This document shows positions 10,350-19,778 of a stretch of 64,000 bases of DNA, piece by piece (position 1 is the first letter of the stretch; every line of letters starts with the position of its first letter). The notes under the pieces are model-generated. The model did not search any database, was not told the DNA's origin, and saw only the letters and a list, made by a program, of their open reading frames with translations. Source of the stretch: Rhodopseudomonas faecalis. Lineage in GTDB: Bacteria > Pseudomonadota > Alphaproteobacteria > Rhizobiales > Xanthobacteraceae. The position numbers and the translations under genes are program-made. The DNA lies in contig NZ_QJTI01000005.1 in NCBI RefSeq assembly GCF_003217325.1, positions 62,001-126,000 on the forward strand. The letters run 5' to 3'.

Positions 10350-13055
10350 CTAGGTGGCGGCTGCCGCGCGCAGTTCGTCGGTCGAGTGCTCGGCAGACGG
10401 CGGCGGCGCGTTGTCCGGAACCTGACCGGAACTGATCAACCGATTGAGGTCCTCAGTGCGCAGCGCCGGGCTGAACAGATAGCCCTGCATCTGGGTGCAG
10501 CCGATCTTCTTCAGCAGGTCCCGTTGCTCGCTGGTCTCCACGCCTTCGGCGAGGGTGATGCGATCGCCCGAAGCGGCGATCTGCACGATCGCCTGGATGA
10601 TGGTCAACGAGCTTTGCTCGTCCGTGAGGCGGGCCACAAAACTCTTGTCGATCTTGATCTTGTCGATCGGGAAGCGGTGCAGATAGCTCAGTGACGAATA
10701 GCCGGTGCCGAAATCGTCCAGCGCGATCTTGATGCCGATGTTGCGCAGCTCGGTGAGGGTGGCGAGTGTGGTGTCGTTGTCGCGCAGTAGCAGCGCTTCG
10801 GTGATCTCGAGTTCCAGCCGATGCGCGCCAAGGCCGGCGCGCGCAACCGCGAGTGCGACGTTGAGCGCAAAAGTCTGACGCTTGAACTGGATCGGCGACA
10901 CGTTGACCGCCACGGTCATGTGGCTCGGCCAGGTCGCGGCTTCGCGGCAGGACTCGGCCAGCACCCATTCGCCAAGTTCTTCGATCAGGCCGATCTCTTC
11001 CGCGAGCGGGATGAATTCCGCTGGGGAGATCGCGCCGCGCGTCGGGTGATGCCAGCGCAGCAGCGCCTCGCAGCCGGAGATCTGCCCGGTGGCCAGATCG
11101 ACCAGCGGCTGGAAGTGGATGTCGAACGCGCGATCGGCGACCGCGCGACGCAGTTCGACCGCCAGTTCATGTTTGGCGCGCGCCGTAATGTCCATCTCCG
11201 GCTCAAAGAACCGGAATGTGCGGCGCCCATCCGACTTCGCGGCGTACAGCGCCATGTCAGCGTGGCTGATCAACTGGTTCGGATCGCTGCCATGCTGCGG
11301 GGCAATAGCGATGCCGATACTGACATCGCTGGAGATCGCGTGCCCGTCGCAATCATAGGTGTCGCGTACCGCCGCATGGACCATTTTGGCGAAATTGCCG
11401 ATCTGGTGCGCCGAATGCTGGTCATGCAGCACGATGGCGAACTCGTCGCCGCCAAGCCTTGCAATATAGTCGTCGTGGCGCAGGCAGCTCTCCAGGCGGT
11501 CGGCAATCGCTTTCAGCAACTGGTCGCCGATCGGATGGCCGAGCGTGTCGTTGACGGTCTTGAATTCATCGACGTCGATATAGAGCAGCGCCAGTGGATT
11601 ACTGTCCTTTAGTGAAGCGAAGGCGGCGTTGAGATGGTCGCGGAACGAGGTACGATTGGGCAATCCTGTCAGCTCGTCGAAATGCGCCAGATGCGCGATC
11701 CGTTCCTGAGCCTTTTTACGGTGCGTGATGTCTTCGTGCGTTGTTACCAATCCGCCTTCCGAAATGATCTGCCGGGTGATCAGCACGGATTTGCCATCGC
11801 TGAACGAGACTTCGACGGTTCCCTTCTGATCTTTGTGGCTCGCCACAAATTCGAAGTATTGCTGAAGCGGCTCTTCTTCGCCTCCGATCTCTCGAAAATG
11901 CGCCACGATTTCTTCAAAAGTTATGCCTGGTTTGACGACCTCGGAGGATAGTCCGTAGATGTCGAGGTAGGGCTGGTTGAATACTTCCAGCCGCCCGGCC
12001 GCATCGAACATCGTCAGGCCGTGCGACATGTTGTTGACGGCAACATCAAGCCGCTTTTTGTCCATCTTCAGCCGATATTGCGTTTCCTTGTGCTGCTGGA
12101 GCAGTCGGCGCGCGAACATCGAAAGAACCAGCGAGATCACGATGGCGAGGGCCGCGGCAATCGACAGCAGCAGTTCGGTCTGCTTCCGCCAATCCGTCAG
12201 AATGGCGGGGATGCTCCTGGAGGCCACCAGGAGCAACGGCACGTGTTTGAGCGGGCGTGAGACTGCCAGCCGCAACGAGCCGTCGAACGGGCTCGGTGAC
12301 TGGAAGGTCATCGAGCCATCGCGGAACAGCTGCTCAAGCGAGCCGAAGCGAAACACTTTGCCGATAGAGTCGTGTGCTTCCGGATAGCGCGCCACAAGGG
12401 CGCTGTCGTCCAGAAACAGCGCGAGCGCGGCCTGCTCGCCAAGCGCCACCGACGAAAAGAAGGTTTCATACAACGATGCCGGGATGCGGCGCACGATGGT
12501 GCCGATCAGCGTGCCATCCTGATCGGTGATCGGCCGCGACAGCACGATAATCCAATTCGTCGTCACCGCATCGCGGATCAGACCGATGCTGCTCTTGCGA
12601 CCGGCGATCGGCTTGAGCTGTTCAGCGGGAGGAAATTGCTGCTGGCTGAGCGTTGCCCCCACCCAGGCCCGGGATGAATTGACCTGCATGCCGACAGCAT
12701 CGAACAGCTCGAATTCACCGATGCCGCTGGCTTTGGAGCGCAGGATTTCATGAACGGATTTGGCACCCAGTTGAAAGTTCAGCGCGCCCGCGCCCAGAAG
12801 CGTACTGATGTCGCGCTGATCAGACAGCAGATCCTCGAACTCGCGGTCCAGATGCCGGGTCAGAATCAGCGCTGTGTTGGATAGCTCGCGTTCGCCGTTG
12901 TGCAATGCGCGATCACGCGTGGCGAGAACGGCCCAGGCGGTCACTGAAATGATGATGATCAGGAGCAGGGCGCCGATCGCTGCAATCCAACGGGTCGGCG
13001 TATGATGCGCCGCCCATCGGGAACCGCTCGACCATTCTTGAACATCATGCGCCAT
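10350..13055 (-). CDS. Membrane-bound GGDEF-EAL protein with periplasmic sensor and PAS domain
   Basis: A 901-residue cyclic-di-GMP enzyme. Order: a transmembrane helix (~23-45); a periplasmic sensor of Cache type (~50-295); a second helix (~300-322); a PAS domain (~340-450); GGDEF (~465-625); EAL (~640-885). The cyclase motif GGDEF is intact, and RHDD five residues before it is an inhibitory I-site (RxxD). The EAL half keeps the key residues: CEALLRW, NVSP, LEITE, ALDDFGTG, KIDKSF and EGVET. Both activities are therefore plausible, with feedback inhibition of the cyclase. It would turn an external signal into a change in c-di-GMP level. It stands alone. Confidence 0.92.
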   Translation of the reverse strand: MAHDVQEWSSGSRWAAHHTPTRWIAAIGALLLIIIISVTAWAVLATRDRALHNGERELSNTALILTRHLDREFEDLLSDQRDISTLLGAGALNFQLGAKSVHEILRSKASGIGEFELFDAVGMQVNSSRAWVGATLSQQQFPPAEQLKPIAGRKSSIGLIRDAVTTNWIIVLSRPITDQDGTLIGTIVRRIPASLYETFFSSVALGEQAALALFLDDSALVARYPEAHDSIGKVFRFGSLEQLFRDGSMTFQSPSPFDGSLRLAVSRPLKHVPLLLVASRSIPAILTDWRKQTELLLSIAAALAIVISLVLSMFARRLLQQHKETQYRLKMDKKRLDVAVNNMSHGLTMFDAAGRLEVFNQPYLDIYGLSSEVVKPGITFEEIVAHFREIGGEEEPLQQYFEFVASHKDQKGTVEVSFSDGKSVLITRQIISEGGLVTTHEDITHRKKAQERIAHLAHFDELTGLPNRTSFRDHLNAAFASLKDSNPLALLYIDVDEFKTVNDTLGHPIGDQLLKAIADRLESCLRHDDYIARLGGDEFAIVLHDQHSAHQIGNFAKMVHAAVRDTYDCDGHAISSDVSIGIAIAPQHGSDPNQLISHADMALYAAKSDGRRTFRFFEPEMDITARAKHELAVELRRAVADRAFDIHFQPLVDLATGQISGCEALLRWHHPTRGAISPAEFIPLAEEIGLIEELGEWVLAESCREAATWPSHMTVAVNVSPIQFKRQTFALNVALAVARAGLGAHRLELEITEALLLRDNDTTLATLTELRNIGIKIALDDFGTGYSSLSYLHRFPIDKIKIDKSFVARLTDEQSSLTIIQAIVQIAASGDRITLAEGVETSEQRDLLKKIGCTQMQGYLFSPALRTEDLNRLISSGQVPDNAPPPSAEHSTDELRAAAAT

Positions 13056-13426
13056 GCAAAAATTCCAACTGCGCCAATACTGTCATCCATCGGTAATGGC
13101 GCCGTATGGAGATCGCGTTAGCAAGCTGAGTTACTGGAATGCAAAAGTTCGCGTAAATTGAATGGTGATCGTACGTCTTTGCGTGTTTTCAAACGCCTGG
13201 GTTGCGGCATTGGAATTTGTGCGCCAAGCGAACGGTGGCGTGGGCGGGGAGGGCTCGCGTCATGCAGTTGGCGCCGAGCGCGTGTGGCGAAGCGTTCGTG
13301 GCCTGCGGATCGTGCTGCCTCGCGCCATCAAAGCCGGGCAGCGTGCGGATGAGCGCGTTAAACGGCAGTTGGCGCGGCGCGCGGAAAGGTTGATAACGGC
13401 GCAGGTCGGCAAAGGGATTTTGGGCG
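13056..13426. other. Intergenic region between GGDEF-EAL gene and small zinc-ribbon gene
   Basis: In these 371 bp the first ~100 bases are relatively AT-rich and probably hold the promoter of the GGDEF-EAL gene. Several overlapping open frames exist but read as arginine- and alanine-rich shadow peptides. No repeat, hairpin or RNA is recognised. Confidence 0.45.
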
Positions 13427-13633
13427 ATGGACAAGGCGGCAATGCGCGCGGAAGCCGAGCGGCTGATGCGCGAGGCGATGGAGAACAAGGCGCTGGTGGT
13501 CAAGCACGGCAACACCGTGATCATGGCGACCTGCGGCAAATGCGGCGCGGTCACCAAGGTGTCGGCGCCCAAGGGCGAAAGCCGCGTCGATTACGTCTGC
13601 AAGGAATGCGGCGCCAAGCAGCGCACGATCTGA
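13427..13633 (+). CDS. Small zinc-ribbon-like protein, 68 aa
   Basis: The protein opens with a charged helix (MDKAAMRAEAERLMREAMEN) and then has two CxxC pairs: CGKCG (~residues 36-40) and CKECG (~57-61), the spacing of a four-cysteine zinc ribbon. It could bind DNA, RNA or a partner protein; no specific family is recognised. It is separated from the convergent TIR gene by about 70 bp. A larger overlapping frame in another phase (13162-13647) is rejected because this frame has the cysteine pattern. Confidence 0.65.
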   Translation: MDKAAMRAEAERLMREAMENKALVVKHGNTVIMATCGKCGAVTKVSAPKGESRVDYVCKECGAKQRTI

Positions 13634-13704
13634 ACGCCGTCGTTTGACGGAAGCGTTTGCGGCGCAGCGTAATAGATCGCAGGGCTGCGGATCTCACAAA
13701 GCGC

Positions 13705-14136
13705 TCAATGGGCGGCGATATTGTACAGATCGCGCGCTGGAACGGCTTGAACCAAGGTGTCGGCGACGCTGTCCAGCGATCGGCGATTGGCATCGAGCAT
13801 CAGCAGGCCGGCAAGGTCTGTCGGCAGTTCGGTCGTCGCAGCTTCGCGGGAAGGGGGCAAAACCGCCAGCACGGGCTTGCCAAGCGCCTTGGCCGCTCCG
13901 GCTTCAAACCAGATAGCGTTCCGGTTCGGCTCGGTCTGCGAAGGGATCAACAACACCAAAGCATTGGCGCTTTCGATCTGCCGGCGCAGCCCGTCACGCC
14001 AATCGCTGCCGAAACTGGCGTCGAGATTGCCGGCCACGGCGACGCCGCGCTGTATCATCAGATCGCCGATCTGACGCGCGAAGTCGCGATCTTGTCGCGC
14101 ATAGGAAATGAACACTCGCTTGTGGTCTTCAGGCAT
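13705..14136 (-). CDS. Small stand-alone TIR-domain protein
   Basis: A 143-residue protein that is essentially one TIR domain. The first strand and loop read RVFISYARQDRDFARQI (~residues 7-23). The mid region is DWRDGLRRQIESANALVLLIPS. The catalytic-glutamate motif is AIWFEAGAAKALGKPVLAV, with Glu at residue 78, the position used by NAD+-cleaving TIR domains. It could be an NADase or an adaptor in cell-death or signalling responses. It is downstream of and overlaps by 8 bp the end of a second, frameshifted TIR gene, so the two formed an operon. No sensor or STAND ATPase gene lies beside it. Confidence 0.8.
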   Translation of the reverse strand: MPEDHKRVFISYARQDRDFARQIGDLMIQRGVAVAGNLDASFGSDWRDGLRRQIESANALVLLIPSQTEPNRNAIWFEAGAAKALGKPVLAVLPPSREAATTELPTDLAGLLMLDANRRSLDSVADTLVQAVPARDLYNIAAH

Positions 14137-14526
14137 CGGCAGCGCTCACTCGTTTGCCCAATTCTACAAGATAGGTATCGAATTCATTCAGGCCAATCAC
14201 GTTGGTGGGCGACAGCATCGCCAAGCCGCCGTGGTTCTTCTCGATCTCTTCGAGTGACAAGCCGTAGATGACGCCAACATAGCGCTTTCGCAGCGCCCAG
14301 GCTCCTGCCATCTCGCTCCACACCCAGTTGCGATCCACCGACCATGGAGTGAGCAACGACACCAATTCCGTGCATCCGCTCAATCCGGCGTGGACACGTT
14401 GTTCAATCCGATCGCCGCTTTGGATGTTAAGACCTGGGCGCCGGTCTCGGCGACAATGCTGCTCGCCATCTGCCGGGCGATCCAGCGGTCGTGCCATCCG
14501 TGTGAGACAAACACGTTGTAGGGCAT
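14129..14526 (-). pseudogene. Second TIR-domain gene, broken by a frameshift
   Basis: The first frame starts at ATG 14526 with MPYNVFVSHGWHDRWIARQM, a TIR first strand, and runs to ...AQVLTSKAAIG before meeting a stop near 14380. The rest of the domain continues in another frame: SGDRIEQRVHAGLSGC, ELVSLLTPWSVDRNWVW, SEMAGAWAL (with the expected Glu) and RKRYVGVIYG, ending at 14129. The two frames join around 14410-14450; the total length of 398 bp is one base short of whole codons. The shift may be a real inactivating mutation, a sequencing error or recoding; no slippery heptamer is obvious. It is upstream partner of the intact TIR gene. Confidence 0.7.
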
Positions 14527-14771
14527 TATTGCACCCAATAACAACTCCTGATTGAATTGAGCATGGCGACAAGTCGGTGCCAAGGGATTTGCTGACAGGT
14601 GACGCACCTGCAACCTTCTCGCATCCACCATATCTGGCCAAAGCCGCGTTCGCCGGGCGCAATAGCTTGGCCGGAGGCCCGCGATATGGTAAGGGCACGC
14701 TCCGCTTCCGACCGCACTAGCTGGCCGCCCGCGCCCTCCGGAAGGGCTGCGGCGGTGGAGAGTTTTTTCCT

Positions 14772-16073
14772 ATGAGCACACCTGCTACGTCCGCCTCCGC
14801 GACCGACTCGTTCTTTTCCACCTCGCTCGAGCAAGCCGATCCGGAGATCGCCGCCGCCATCAAGGGCGAGCTCGGCCGGCAGCGCCACGAAATCGAGCTG
14901 ATCGCTTCGGAAAACATCGTCAGCCGCGCCGTGCTTGAGGCGCAGGGCTCGGTGCTCACCAACAAATACGCCGAAGGTTATCCCGCAGCCCGTTACTATG
15001 GCGGCTGCGAATTCGTCGACGTCGTCGAAAACCTCGCGATCGACCGCGCCAAGAAGCTGTTCGGCGCCAATTTCGCCAATGTGCAGCCGAACTCCGGCAG
15101 CCAGATGAATCAGGCGGTGTTTTTGGCGCTGCTGCAGCCCGGCGACACCTTTATGGGCCTCGACCTCGCGGCCGGCGGCCATCTCACCCACGGCGCCACC
15201 GTCAACATGTCGGGCAAGTGGTTCAAGCCGGCGCATTACACCGTGCGCCGCGAGGACCAGATCATCGATATGGACGCGGTCGCCAAGCAGGCGGAAGAGG
15301 TGAAGCCGAAGCTGATCATCGCCGGCGGCTCGGCCTATTCGCGCGCCTGGGATTTTAAGCGGTTCCGCGAGATTGCCGACAGCGTCGGCGCCTATTTCAT
15401 GGTCGACATGGCGCATTTCGCCGGTCTGGTCGCCGGCGGCGCCCATGACTCGCCGGTGCCGCACGCCCATGTCGTCACCACCACCACCCACAAATCGCTG
15501 CGCGGTCCGCGCGGCGGCCTGATCCTCACCAATGACGAAGTGCTGGCCAAGAAGTTTAATTCGGCGATCTTCCCCGGCCTGCAGGGCGGCCCGCTGATGC
15601 ACGTGATTGCCGCCAAGGCGGTGGCGTTTGCTGAAGCGCTGCAGCCGGAGTTCAAGGTGTACGCGAAGAATGTCGTCGAAAACGCCAAGGCGCTTGCGGA
15701 AACGCTGCGTGGCCATGGCTTCGACATCGTGTCGGGCGGCACTGACAACCACCTGATGCTGGTCGATCTGCGGCCCAAGGGCCTGAAGGGCAACGTCTCG
15801 GAGAAGGCGCTGGTGCGCGCCGGCATCACCTGCAACAAGAACGGTATCCCGTTTGACCCGGAAAAGCCGTTCGTGACTTCGGGCATCCGGCTCGGCACCC
15901 CGGCCGCCACCACCCGCGGCTTCGGCGTCGCCGAATTCCAGCAGGTCGGCGGCATGATCGCCGAGGTGCTCAATGCCATCGCGCAGTCCGCCGACGGCAC
16001 CGCGCCGACGGTGGAATCCGCGATCAAGCAGCGTGTCAAGGAGCTGACCGACCGCTTCCCGGTCTATCCGTAA
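14772..16073 (+). CDS. glyA: Serine hydroxymethyltransferase
   Basis: A 433-residue PLP enzyme that interconverts serine and glycine with tetrahydrofolate. Full length with all landmarks: [13 protein letters not shown] (~residues 36-48), [20 protein letters not shown], and the PLP lysine in [16 protein letters not shown] (~233-248). It starts the run glyA-nrdR-ribD-ribE. The upstream 245 bp contain no recognisable glycine riboswitch. The 639-residue open frame on the opposite strand is a codon-usage shadow. Confidence 0.97.
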   Translation: MSTPATSASATDSFFSTSLEQADPEIAAAIKGELGRQRHEIELIASENIVSRAVLEAQGSVLTNKYAEGYPAARYYGGCEFVDVVENLAIDRAKKLFGANFANVQPNSGSQMNQAVFLALLQPGDTFMGLDLAAGGHLTHGATVNMSGKWFKPAHYTVRREDQIIDMDAVAKQAEEVKPKLIIAGGSAYSRAWDFKRFREIADSVGAYFMVDMAHFAGLVAGGAHDSPVPHAHVVTTTTHKSLRGPRGGLILTNDEVLAKKFNSAIFPGLQGGPLMHVIAAKAVAFAEALQPEFKVYAKNVVENAKALAETLRGHGFDIVSGGTDNHLMLVDLRPKGLKGNVSEKALVRAGITCNKNGIPFDPEKPFVTSGIRLGTPAATTRGFGVAEFQQVGGMIAEVLNAIAQSADGTAPTVESAIKQRVKELTDRFPVYP

Positions 16074-16100
16074 AGGGCGGCTCGCGCCCGAGGTGAAGGC

Positions 16101-16583
16101 ATGCGCTGTCCAAGCTGCGGCTCTCTCGATACCCAGGTCAAGGATTCCCGCCCCACCGAAGACTCCACGGTCATTCGGCGGCGGCGGGTCTGCCTGACCT
16201 GCAACTTCCGCTTCACCACCTTCGAGCGGGTGCAGCTTCGCGAACTGACGGTGATCAAGCGTAATGGTCGCCGTGTGCCATTCGACCGCGACAAGCTGGT
16301 GCGCTCTGTGCAGATCAGTCTGCGCAAGCGCCCAGTGGAGCCCGATCAGCTCGAAGCGATGGTTTCGGCCGTGGTGCGCGAGCTGGAAAGCGGCGGCGAA
16401 TCGGAAATCTCCTCCGAGGCGATCGGCGAGATCGTCATGGAGCATCTGCGCAAGCTCGACGACGTCGCCTATGTCCGCTTTGCCTCGGTCTATCGCAATT
16501 TCCGCGAGGCCAAGGATTTTGAGGCGGTGCTGGGCGAATTGTCCGCCGACGAGCTGGCGCGGGCGGCGCTGCTGCGCAAATGA
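16101..16583 (+). CDS. nrdR: Transcriptional repressor NrdR
   Basis: 160 residues, usual length ~150-160. The N-terminal zinc ribbon has its four cysteines in MRCPSCGS and [14 protein letters not shown], followed by the ATP-cone domain ([20 protein letters not shown]). With dATP or ATP bound, NrdR represses ribonucleotide reductase genes. It sits 27 bp after glyA and its stop overlaps the ribD start by 4 bp (ATGA), a conserved alphaproteobacterial arrangement. Confidence 0.97.
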   Translation: MRCPSCGSLDTQVKDSRPTEDSTVIRRRRVCLTCNFRFTTFERVQLRELTVIKRNGRRVPFDRDKLVRSVQISLRKRPVEPDQLEAMVSAVVRELESGGESEISSEAIGEIVMEHLRKLDDVAYVRFASVYRNFREAKDFEAVLGELSADELARAALLRK

Positions 16584-17731
16584 TCTTCCGCCTGCTGGAG
16601 GACCAGTTGGCGGAACGCGGTCGAGCCGCCAAGGCGGCCGACCAACGATTCATGCAACTCGCTTTGACGCTCGGCCGTCGTGGGCTCGGCAATACCTGGC
16701 CGAACCCCGCGGTCGGCGCTGTGCTGGTGCAGGACGGCGTCATTGTCGGCCGCGGCTGGACCCAGGCCGGCGGTCGGCCCCATGCCGAAGTCGAGGCGCT
16801 GGCGCAGGCCGGCGCCAAGGCGCGCGGCGCCACGCTCTATGTCACGCTGGAACCATGCTCGCATCACGGCCGCTCGCCGCCCTGCGCGGACGCGCTGATT
16901 GCGGCCGGCGTGGCGCGGGTGGTGTCGGCGATCGAGGACCCCAATCCGGAGGTGGCCGGGCAGGGCCATGCCAAGCTGCGCGCGGCCGGCATCAAGGTTG
17001 ATATCGGCATCGGCGCGGCTGAGGCGGCGCGCGCTCACGCCGGCCATTTCCGCAAAGTGCGCGACGATCGTCCTCATGTGATCCTGAAACTCGCGGTGTC
17101 GAGCGATGGCAAGATCGCCGGCGCCGGGCGGCAGCGGGTGGCGATCACCTCCAGCGCCGCGCAGCAGCGCGTCCATTTGTTGCGCGCGCAGTGTGATGCC
17201 ATCCTGGTCGGGATCGGTACCGTGCTCGCCGACGATCCGGAACTGACTTGCCGGCTACCGGGTCTTGCGCCGCGTTCGCCGGTGCGGGTGGTGCTCGATC
17301 GGGCGCTGCGCATACCGGGCGCCAGCAAACTGGTGCATTCGGCGCGCGCGACGCCGCTGTGGCTGATCGCGGCGGAAACCGCCGAGGCCGCTGCCGCCAC
17401 CAAGCTGACCGCTGCCGGCGCCGAGCTGCTCCGGCTCAATGTCGAGCCCGATGCACCGGGCTTTGATCTTGGCGCGGTGCTGCCGCTGTTGGCCGCGCGC
17501 GGCATTTCAAGGCTGATGGTGGAGGGCGGCGCAAAAGTCGCCGCATCGCTGCTCAAGCAAGACCTGGTCGATGAAATCTGGCTGCTGCGCGGCCCGGCGC
17601 CAATCGGCGATGACGGCGTGCCAGCGCTCCATGACCTGCCGCTGACCGCGATCACCGACGCGCCGGCATTTCGGCTTCACACGAGCACCACGCTCGGCCC
17701 CGACACACTGACCATTTACGAGCGCAACTGA
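16580..17731 (+). CDS. ribD: Bifunctional riboflavin deaminase/reductase RibD
   Basis: 383 residues. The N-terminal deaminase (~1-150) has the zinc site HAE in [11 protein letters not shown] and [11 protein letters not shown]. The C-terminal reductase (~160-383) begins [18 protein letters not shown]. It converts the first pyrimidine intermediate of riboflavin synthesis by deamination then ribose reduction. The ATG at 16580 overlaps the nrdR stop; a later in-frame Met at residue 25 ([20 protein letters not shown]) begins the conserved region, so the first ~24 residues are a short extension. The stop overlaps ribE by one base. Confidence 0.95.
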   Translation: MIFRLLEDQLAERGRAAKAADQRFMQLALTLGRRGLGNTWPNPAVGAVLVQDGVIVGRGWTQAGGRPHAEVEALAQAGAKARGATLYVTLEPCSHHGRSPPCADALIAAGVARVVSAIEDPNPEVAGQGHAKLRAAGIKVDIGIGAAEAARAHAGHFRKVRDDRPHVILKLAVSSDGKIAGAGRQRVAITSSAAQQRVHLLRAQCDAILVGIGTVLADDPELTCRLPGLAPRSPVRVVLDRALRIPGASKLVHSARATPLWLIAAETAEAAAATKLTAAGAELLRLNVEPDAPGFDLGAVLPLLAARGISRLMVEGGAKVAASLLKQDLVDEIWLLRGPAPIGDDGVPALHDLPLTAITDAPAFRLHTSTTLGPDTLTIYERN

Positions 17732-18339
17732 TGTTTACCGGAATCATCACCGACCAGGGCGAGATCGTCGCGCTGACCCCGACCGTGCCCGGCCAGCTGC
17801 ACCGGCTGCGGATCGCTTGCGGCTATGACCGCGCCACCATCGCCGATGGTGCCTCGATCGCTGCCAATGGCATCTGCCTCACCGTGGTCGGCACCGGCGA
17901 GCAGGGTGGCCGCAGTTGGTATGAGGTCGATGCCGGCGCCGAAACGCTGGCCAAGACCAGCGCCCAGCATTGGGCGGTCGGCACCCGGCTCAATCTGGAG
18001 CGCGCCTTGAAGATTGGCGACGAACTGGGCGGCCATCTGGTTACCGGCCATGTCGATGGCATCGCCAAGGTCACCGCCCGCGAGGAACTGGAGGGCATGG
18101 TGCGCTTTGAGCTCGATGCGCCGCGCGATCTGGCCCGGTTTATCGCCACCAAGGGTTCGGTAACGCTGGACGGCGTGTCGCTGACGGTGAACAGTGTCGA
18201 GGATACCCGGTTCAGCGTATTGATCATTCCGCACACGCTGGCCGTGACCACTTTGAGCGGCTGGCGAACCGGCAGCGATGTCAATCTCGAAATCGACCTG
18301 ATGGCGCGCTATGCCGCACGGCTCCGCGAGACGACCTGA
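17731..18339 (+). CDS. ribE: Riboflavin synthase, alpha chain
   Basis: 202 residues with the canonical N-terminus [10 protein letters not shown] and two lumazine-binding barrel repeats; the second begins near GGHLVTGHVDGIAKV (~residues 98-112). It dismutates two lumazine molecules to riboflavin and a pyrimidine that returns to lumazine synthase. It is coupled to ribD through TGATG. Confidence 0.95.
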   Translation: MFTGIITDQGEIVALTPTVPGQLHRLRIACGYDRATIADGASIAANGICLTVVGTGEQGGRSWYEVDAGAETLAKTSAQHWAVGTRLNLERALKIGDELGGHLVTGHVDGIAKVTAREELEGMVRFELDAPRDLARFIATKGSVTLDGVSLTVNSVEDTRFSVLIIPHTLAVTTLSGWRTGSDVNLEIDLMARYAARLRETT

Positions 18340-18377
18340 CGGCTTTGTGGCCTGTTTGGGGCTTGGCTTTATCCGGG

Positions 18378-18398
18378 GGCCCGCCTAGAACGCGGGCC
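18378..18398 (+). terminator. GC-rich hairpin between ribE and ribH
   Basis: GGCCCGC and GCGGGCC form a perfect 7-bp stem with a 7-base loop in the 192-bp space between ribE and ribH. There is no T-tract, so it may be an attenuator-like or RNA-stability element. The FMN riboswitch consensus was looked for here and not seen. Confidence 0.4.
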
Positions 18399-18531
18399 AT
18401 CTCTCTCAATTCATGGCGCTCAGGCGCACCGGCGCTGTCGCGGGCCATGGGACCAATTCTCGCCTTATCCGGCAAGTCGCGGCGTTGGCCGTGCCGCAGG
18501 ATGAGGCTGTTATGATGCTGATGGAAGTTCA

Positions 18532-19023
18532 ATGGCAGAGCCGCGACGCGCACGACTGAAGGACGACACCGACATTTCTGGCGCGCGCGCGCTGATCGTC
18601 GAAGCACGATTCTATGACGATCTGCAGGACGCGCTGCTGGCCGGCGCCCGGGCCGAGCTCGACGCCGCCGGCGTCAGCCATGAGGTGATCACGGTGCCGG
18701 GCGCGCTGGAAATCCCGGCCGCGATTGCGATCGCGCTCGATGCTGCGCAGGCCGCGGGCCGTCCCTATGACGCGGTGATTGCGCTTGGCTGCGTGGTGCG
18801 CGGCGACACCATTCATTTCGAGATCGTGTCGATGGAATCCTCGCGCGCGCTGATGGATCTCGCGGTCGCCCGGCAGATTCCGCTCGGCAACGGGATTTTG
18901 ACCGTCAACACCGAAGAACAGGCATGGGCGCGGGCGCGCGCCTCGGAACTCGACAAGGGCGGCGATGCCGCGCGTGCCGCGCTGGCGATGCTGCGGCTAA
19001 AACGCCGGCTGGCGCGGGGGTGA
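18532..19023 (+). CDS. ribH: 6,7-dimethyl-8-ribityllumazine synthase
   Basis: 163 residues. Starts [30 protein letters not shown], then [14 protein letters not shown] and the conserved [19 protein letters not shown] (~residues 80-98). It condenses ribityl-pyrimidine with a butanone phosphate to give lumazine, usually as an icosahedral or pentameric shell. Followed after 5 bp by nusB. Confidence 0.95.
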   Translation: MAEPRRARLKDDTDISGARALIVEARFYDDLQDALLAGARAELDAAGVSHEVITVPGALEIPAAIAIALDAAQAAGRPYDAVIALGCVVRGDTIHFEIVSMESSRALMDLAVARQIPLGNGILTVNTEEQAWARARASELDKGGDAARAALAMLRLKRRLARG

Positions 19024-19028
19024 CGGCG

Positions 19029-19538
19029 ATGAACGATTTCCGAAAGCCCGTCATGAAACATCCGGCGCCGAAGGGCGATCGCAAGGCCAACCGGCGTGGC
19101 GCGGCGCGGCTCGCCGCGGTGCAGGCGCTGTATCAGATGGATGTCGGCGGTGCCGGCCTCAACGACACCTTTGCAGAGTTCGAAAGCCATTGGCTCGGCA
19201 ACGAGGTCGAGGGCGAGCAGTATCTGCCGGCCGAAGCCGCGTTCTTCCGCGACATCGTCGCCGGCGTGGTTCAGGAGCAGAAAGAGATCGATCCGCTGAT
19301 CGACGAGGCGCTGTCGCGCGGCTGGCCGCTGGCCCGCATCGAAGCGATTCTGCGCGCGGTGATGCGTGCAGGGACCTATGAGCTGCAATGGCGCAAGGAC
19401 GTGCCGGCGCGGGTGGTGGTCTCGGAATATGTCGACGTCGCCCACGCTTTCGTCGATGGCGACGAGATCGGCATGGTCAACGCCGTGCTCGACCAGATCG
19501 CCCGCCAGTTCCGCGCCGACGAGTTTGCGCGGGGGTAG
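19029..19538 (+). CDS. nusB: Transcription antitermination protein NusB
   Basis: 169 residues from the ATG at 19029 (MNDFRKPVMKHPAPKGDRKA). All-helical NusB fold: RRGAARLAAVQALYQMD (~residues 19-35), RIEAILRAVMRAGTYEL and VSEYVDVAHAFVDGDEIGMVN. With NusE/S10 it binds boxA RNA to support rRNA antitermination. A longer frame from 18924 overlaps ribH and is rejected. It starts 5 bp after ribH. Confidence 0.95.
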   Translation: MNDFRKPVMKHPAPKGDRKANRRGAARLAAVQALYQMDVGGAGLNDTFAEFESHWLGNEVEGEQYLPAEAAFFRDIVAGVVQEQKEIDPLIDEALSRGWPLARIEAILRAVMRAGTYELQWRKDVPARVVVSEYVDVAHAFVDGDEIGMVNAVLDQIARQFRADEFARG

Positions 19539-19586
19539 GATCAGACGTTGCGGCGAGGCGATAATGCTGGCCGCGGACTCAGTTCA

Positions 19587-19723
19587 CCTCTCCCCGCGTG
19601 CGGGGAGAGGTCGACCCGGCGAAGCGCAGCGCTGCCGGGGCGGGTGAGGGGGCGCTTCACCAGGTCTCTGCCTCGCTGAGGCGCCCCCTCACCCCAACCC
19701 TCTCCCCGCAAGCGGGGAGAGGG
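19587..19723. repeat. Composite palindromic intergenic repeat
   Basis: Three nested or adjacent inverted repeats fill this space. A CCTCTCCCCG/CGGGGAGAGG hairpin at 19587-19610; a 14-bp perfect pair GGGTGAGGGGGCGC (19642-19655) with its complement at 19681-19694; and a second CTCTCCCCGC hairpin at 19698-19723. This type of palindromic, GC-rich, mobile-looking repeat is scattered between genes in Bradyrhizobium and Rhodopseudomonas genomes. It may fold as RNA between nusB and thiL. Confidence 0.75.
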
Positions 19724-19778
19724 AGCGCGCCGTGCAATCGAGCGAAGATTGCGGAATAGCGCTGAGGTTCTGGCTCCG

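Noticed and set aside
13162-13647. 161-residue open frame over the zinc-ribbon gene
   Set aside because: Peptide is Arg/Gly/Ala-rich without pattern, while the frame at 13427 has a clear four-cysteine ribbon.
14527-14771. Glycine riboswitch before glyA
   Set aside because: No tandem aptamer consensus is visible in the sequence.
18340-18531. FMN riboswitch before ribH
   Set aside because: The conserved riboswitch blocks were not found; only one plain hairpin is present.
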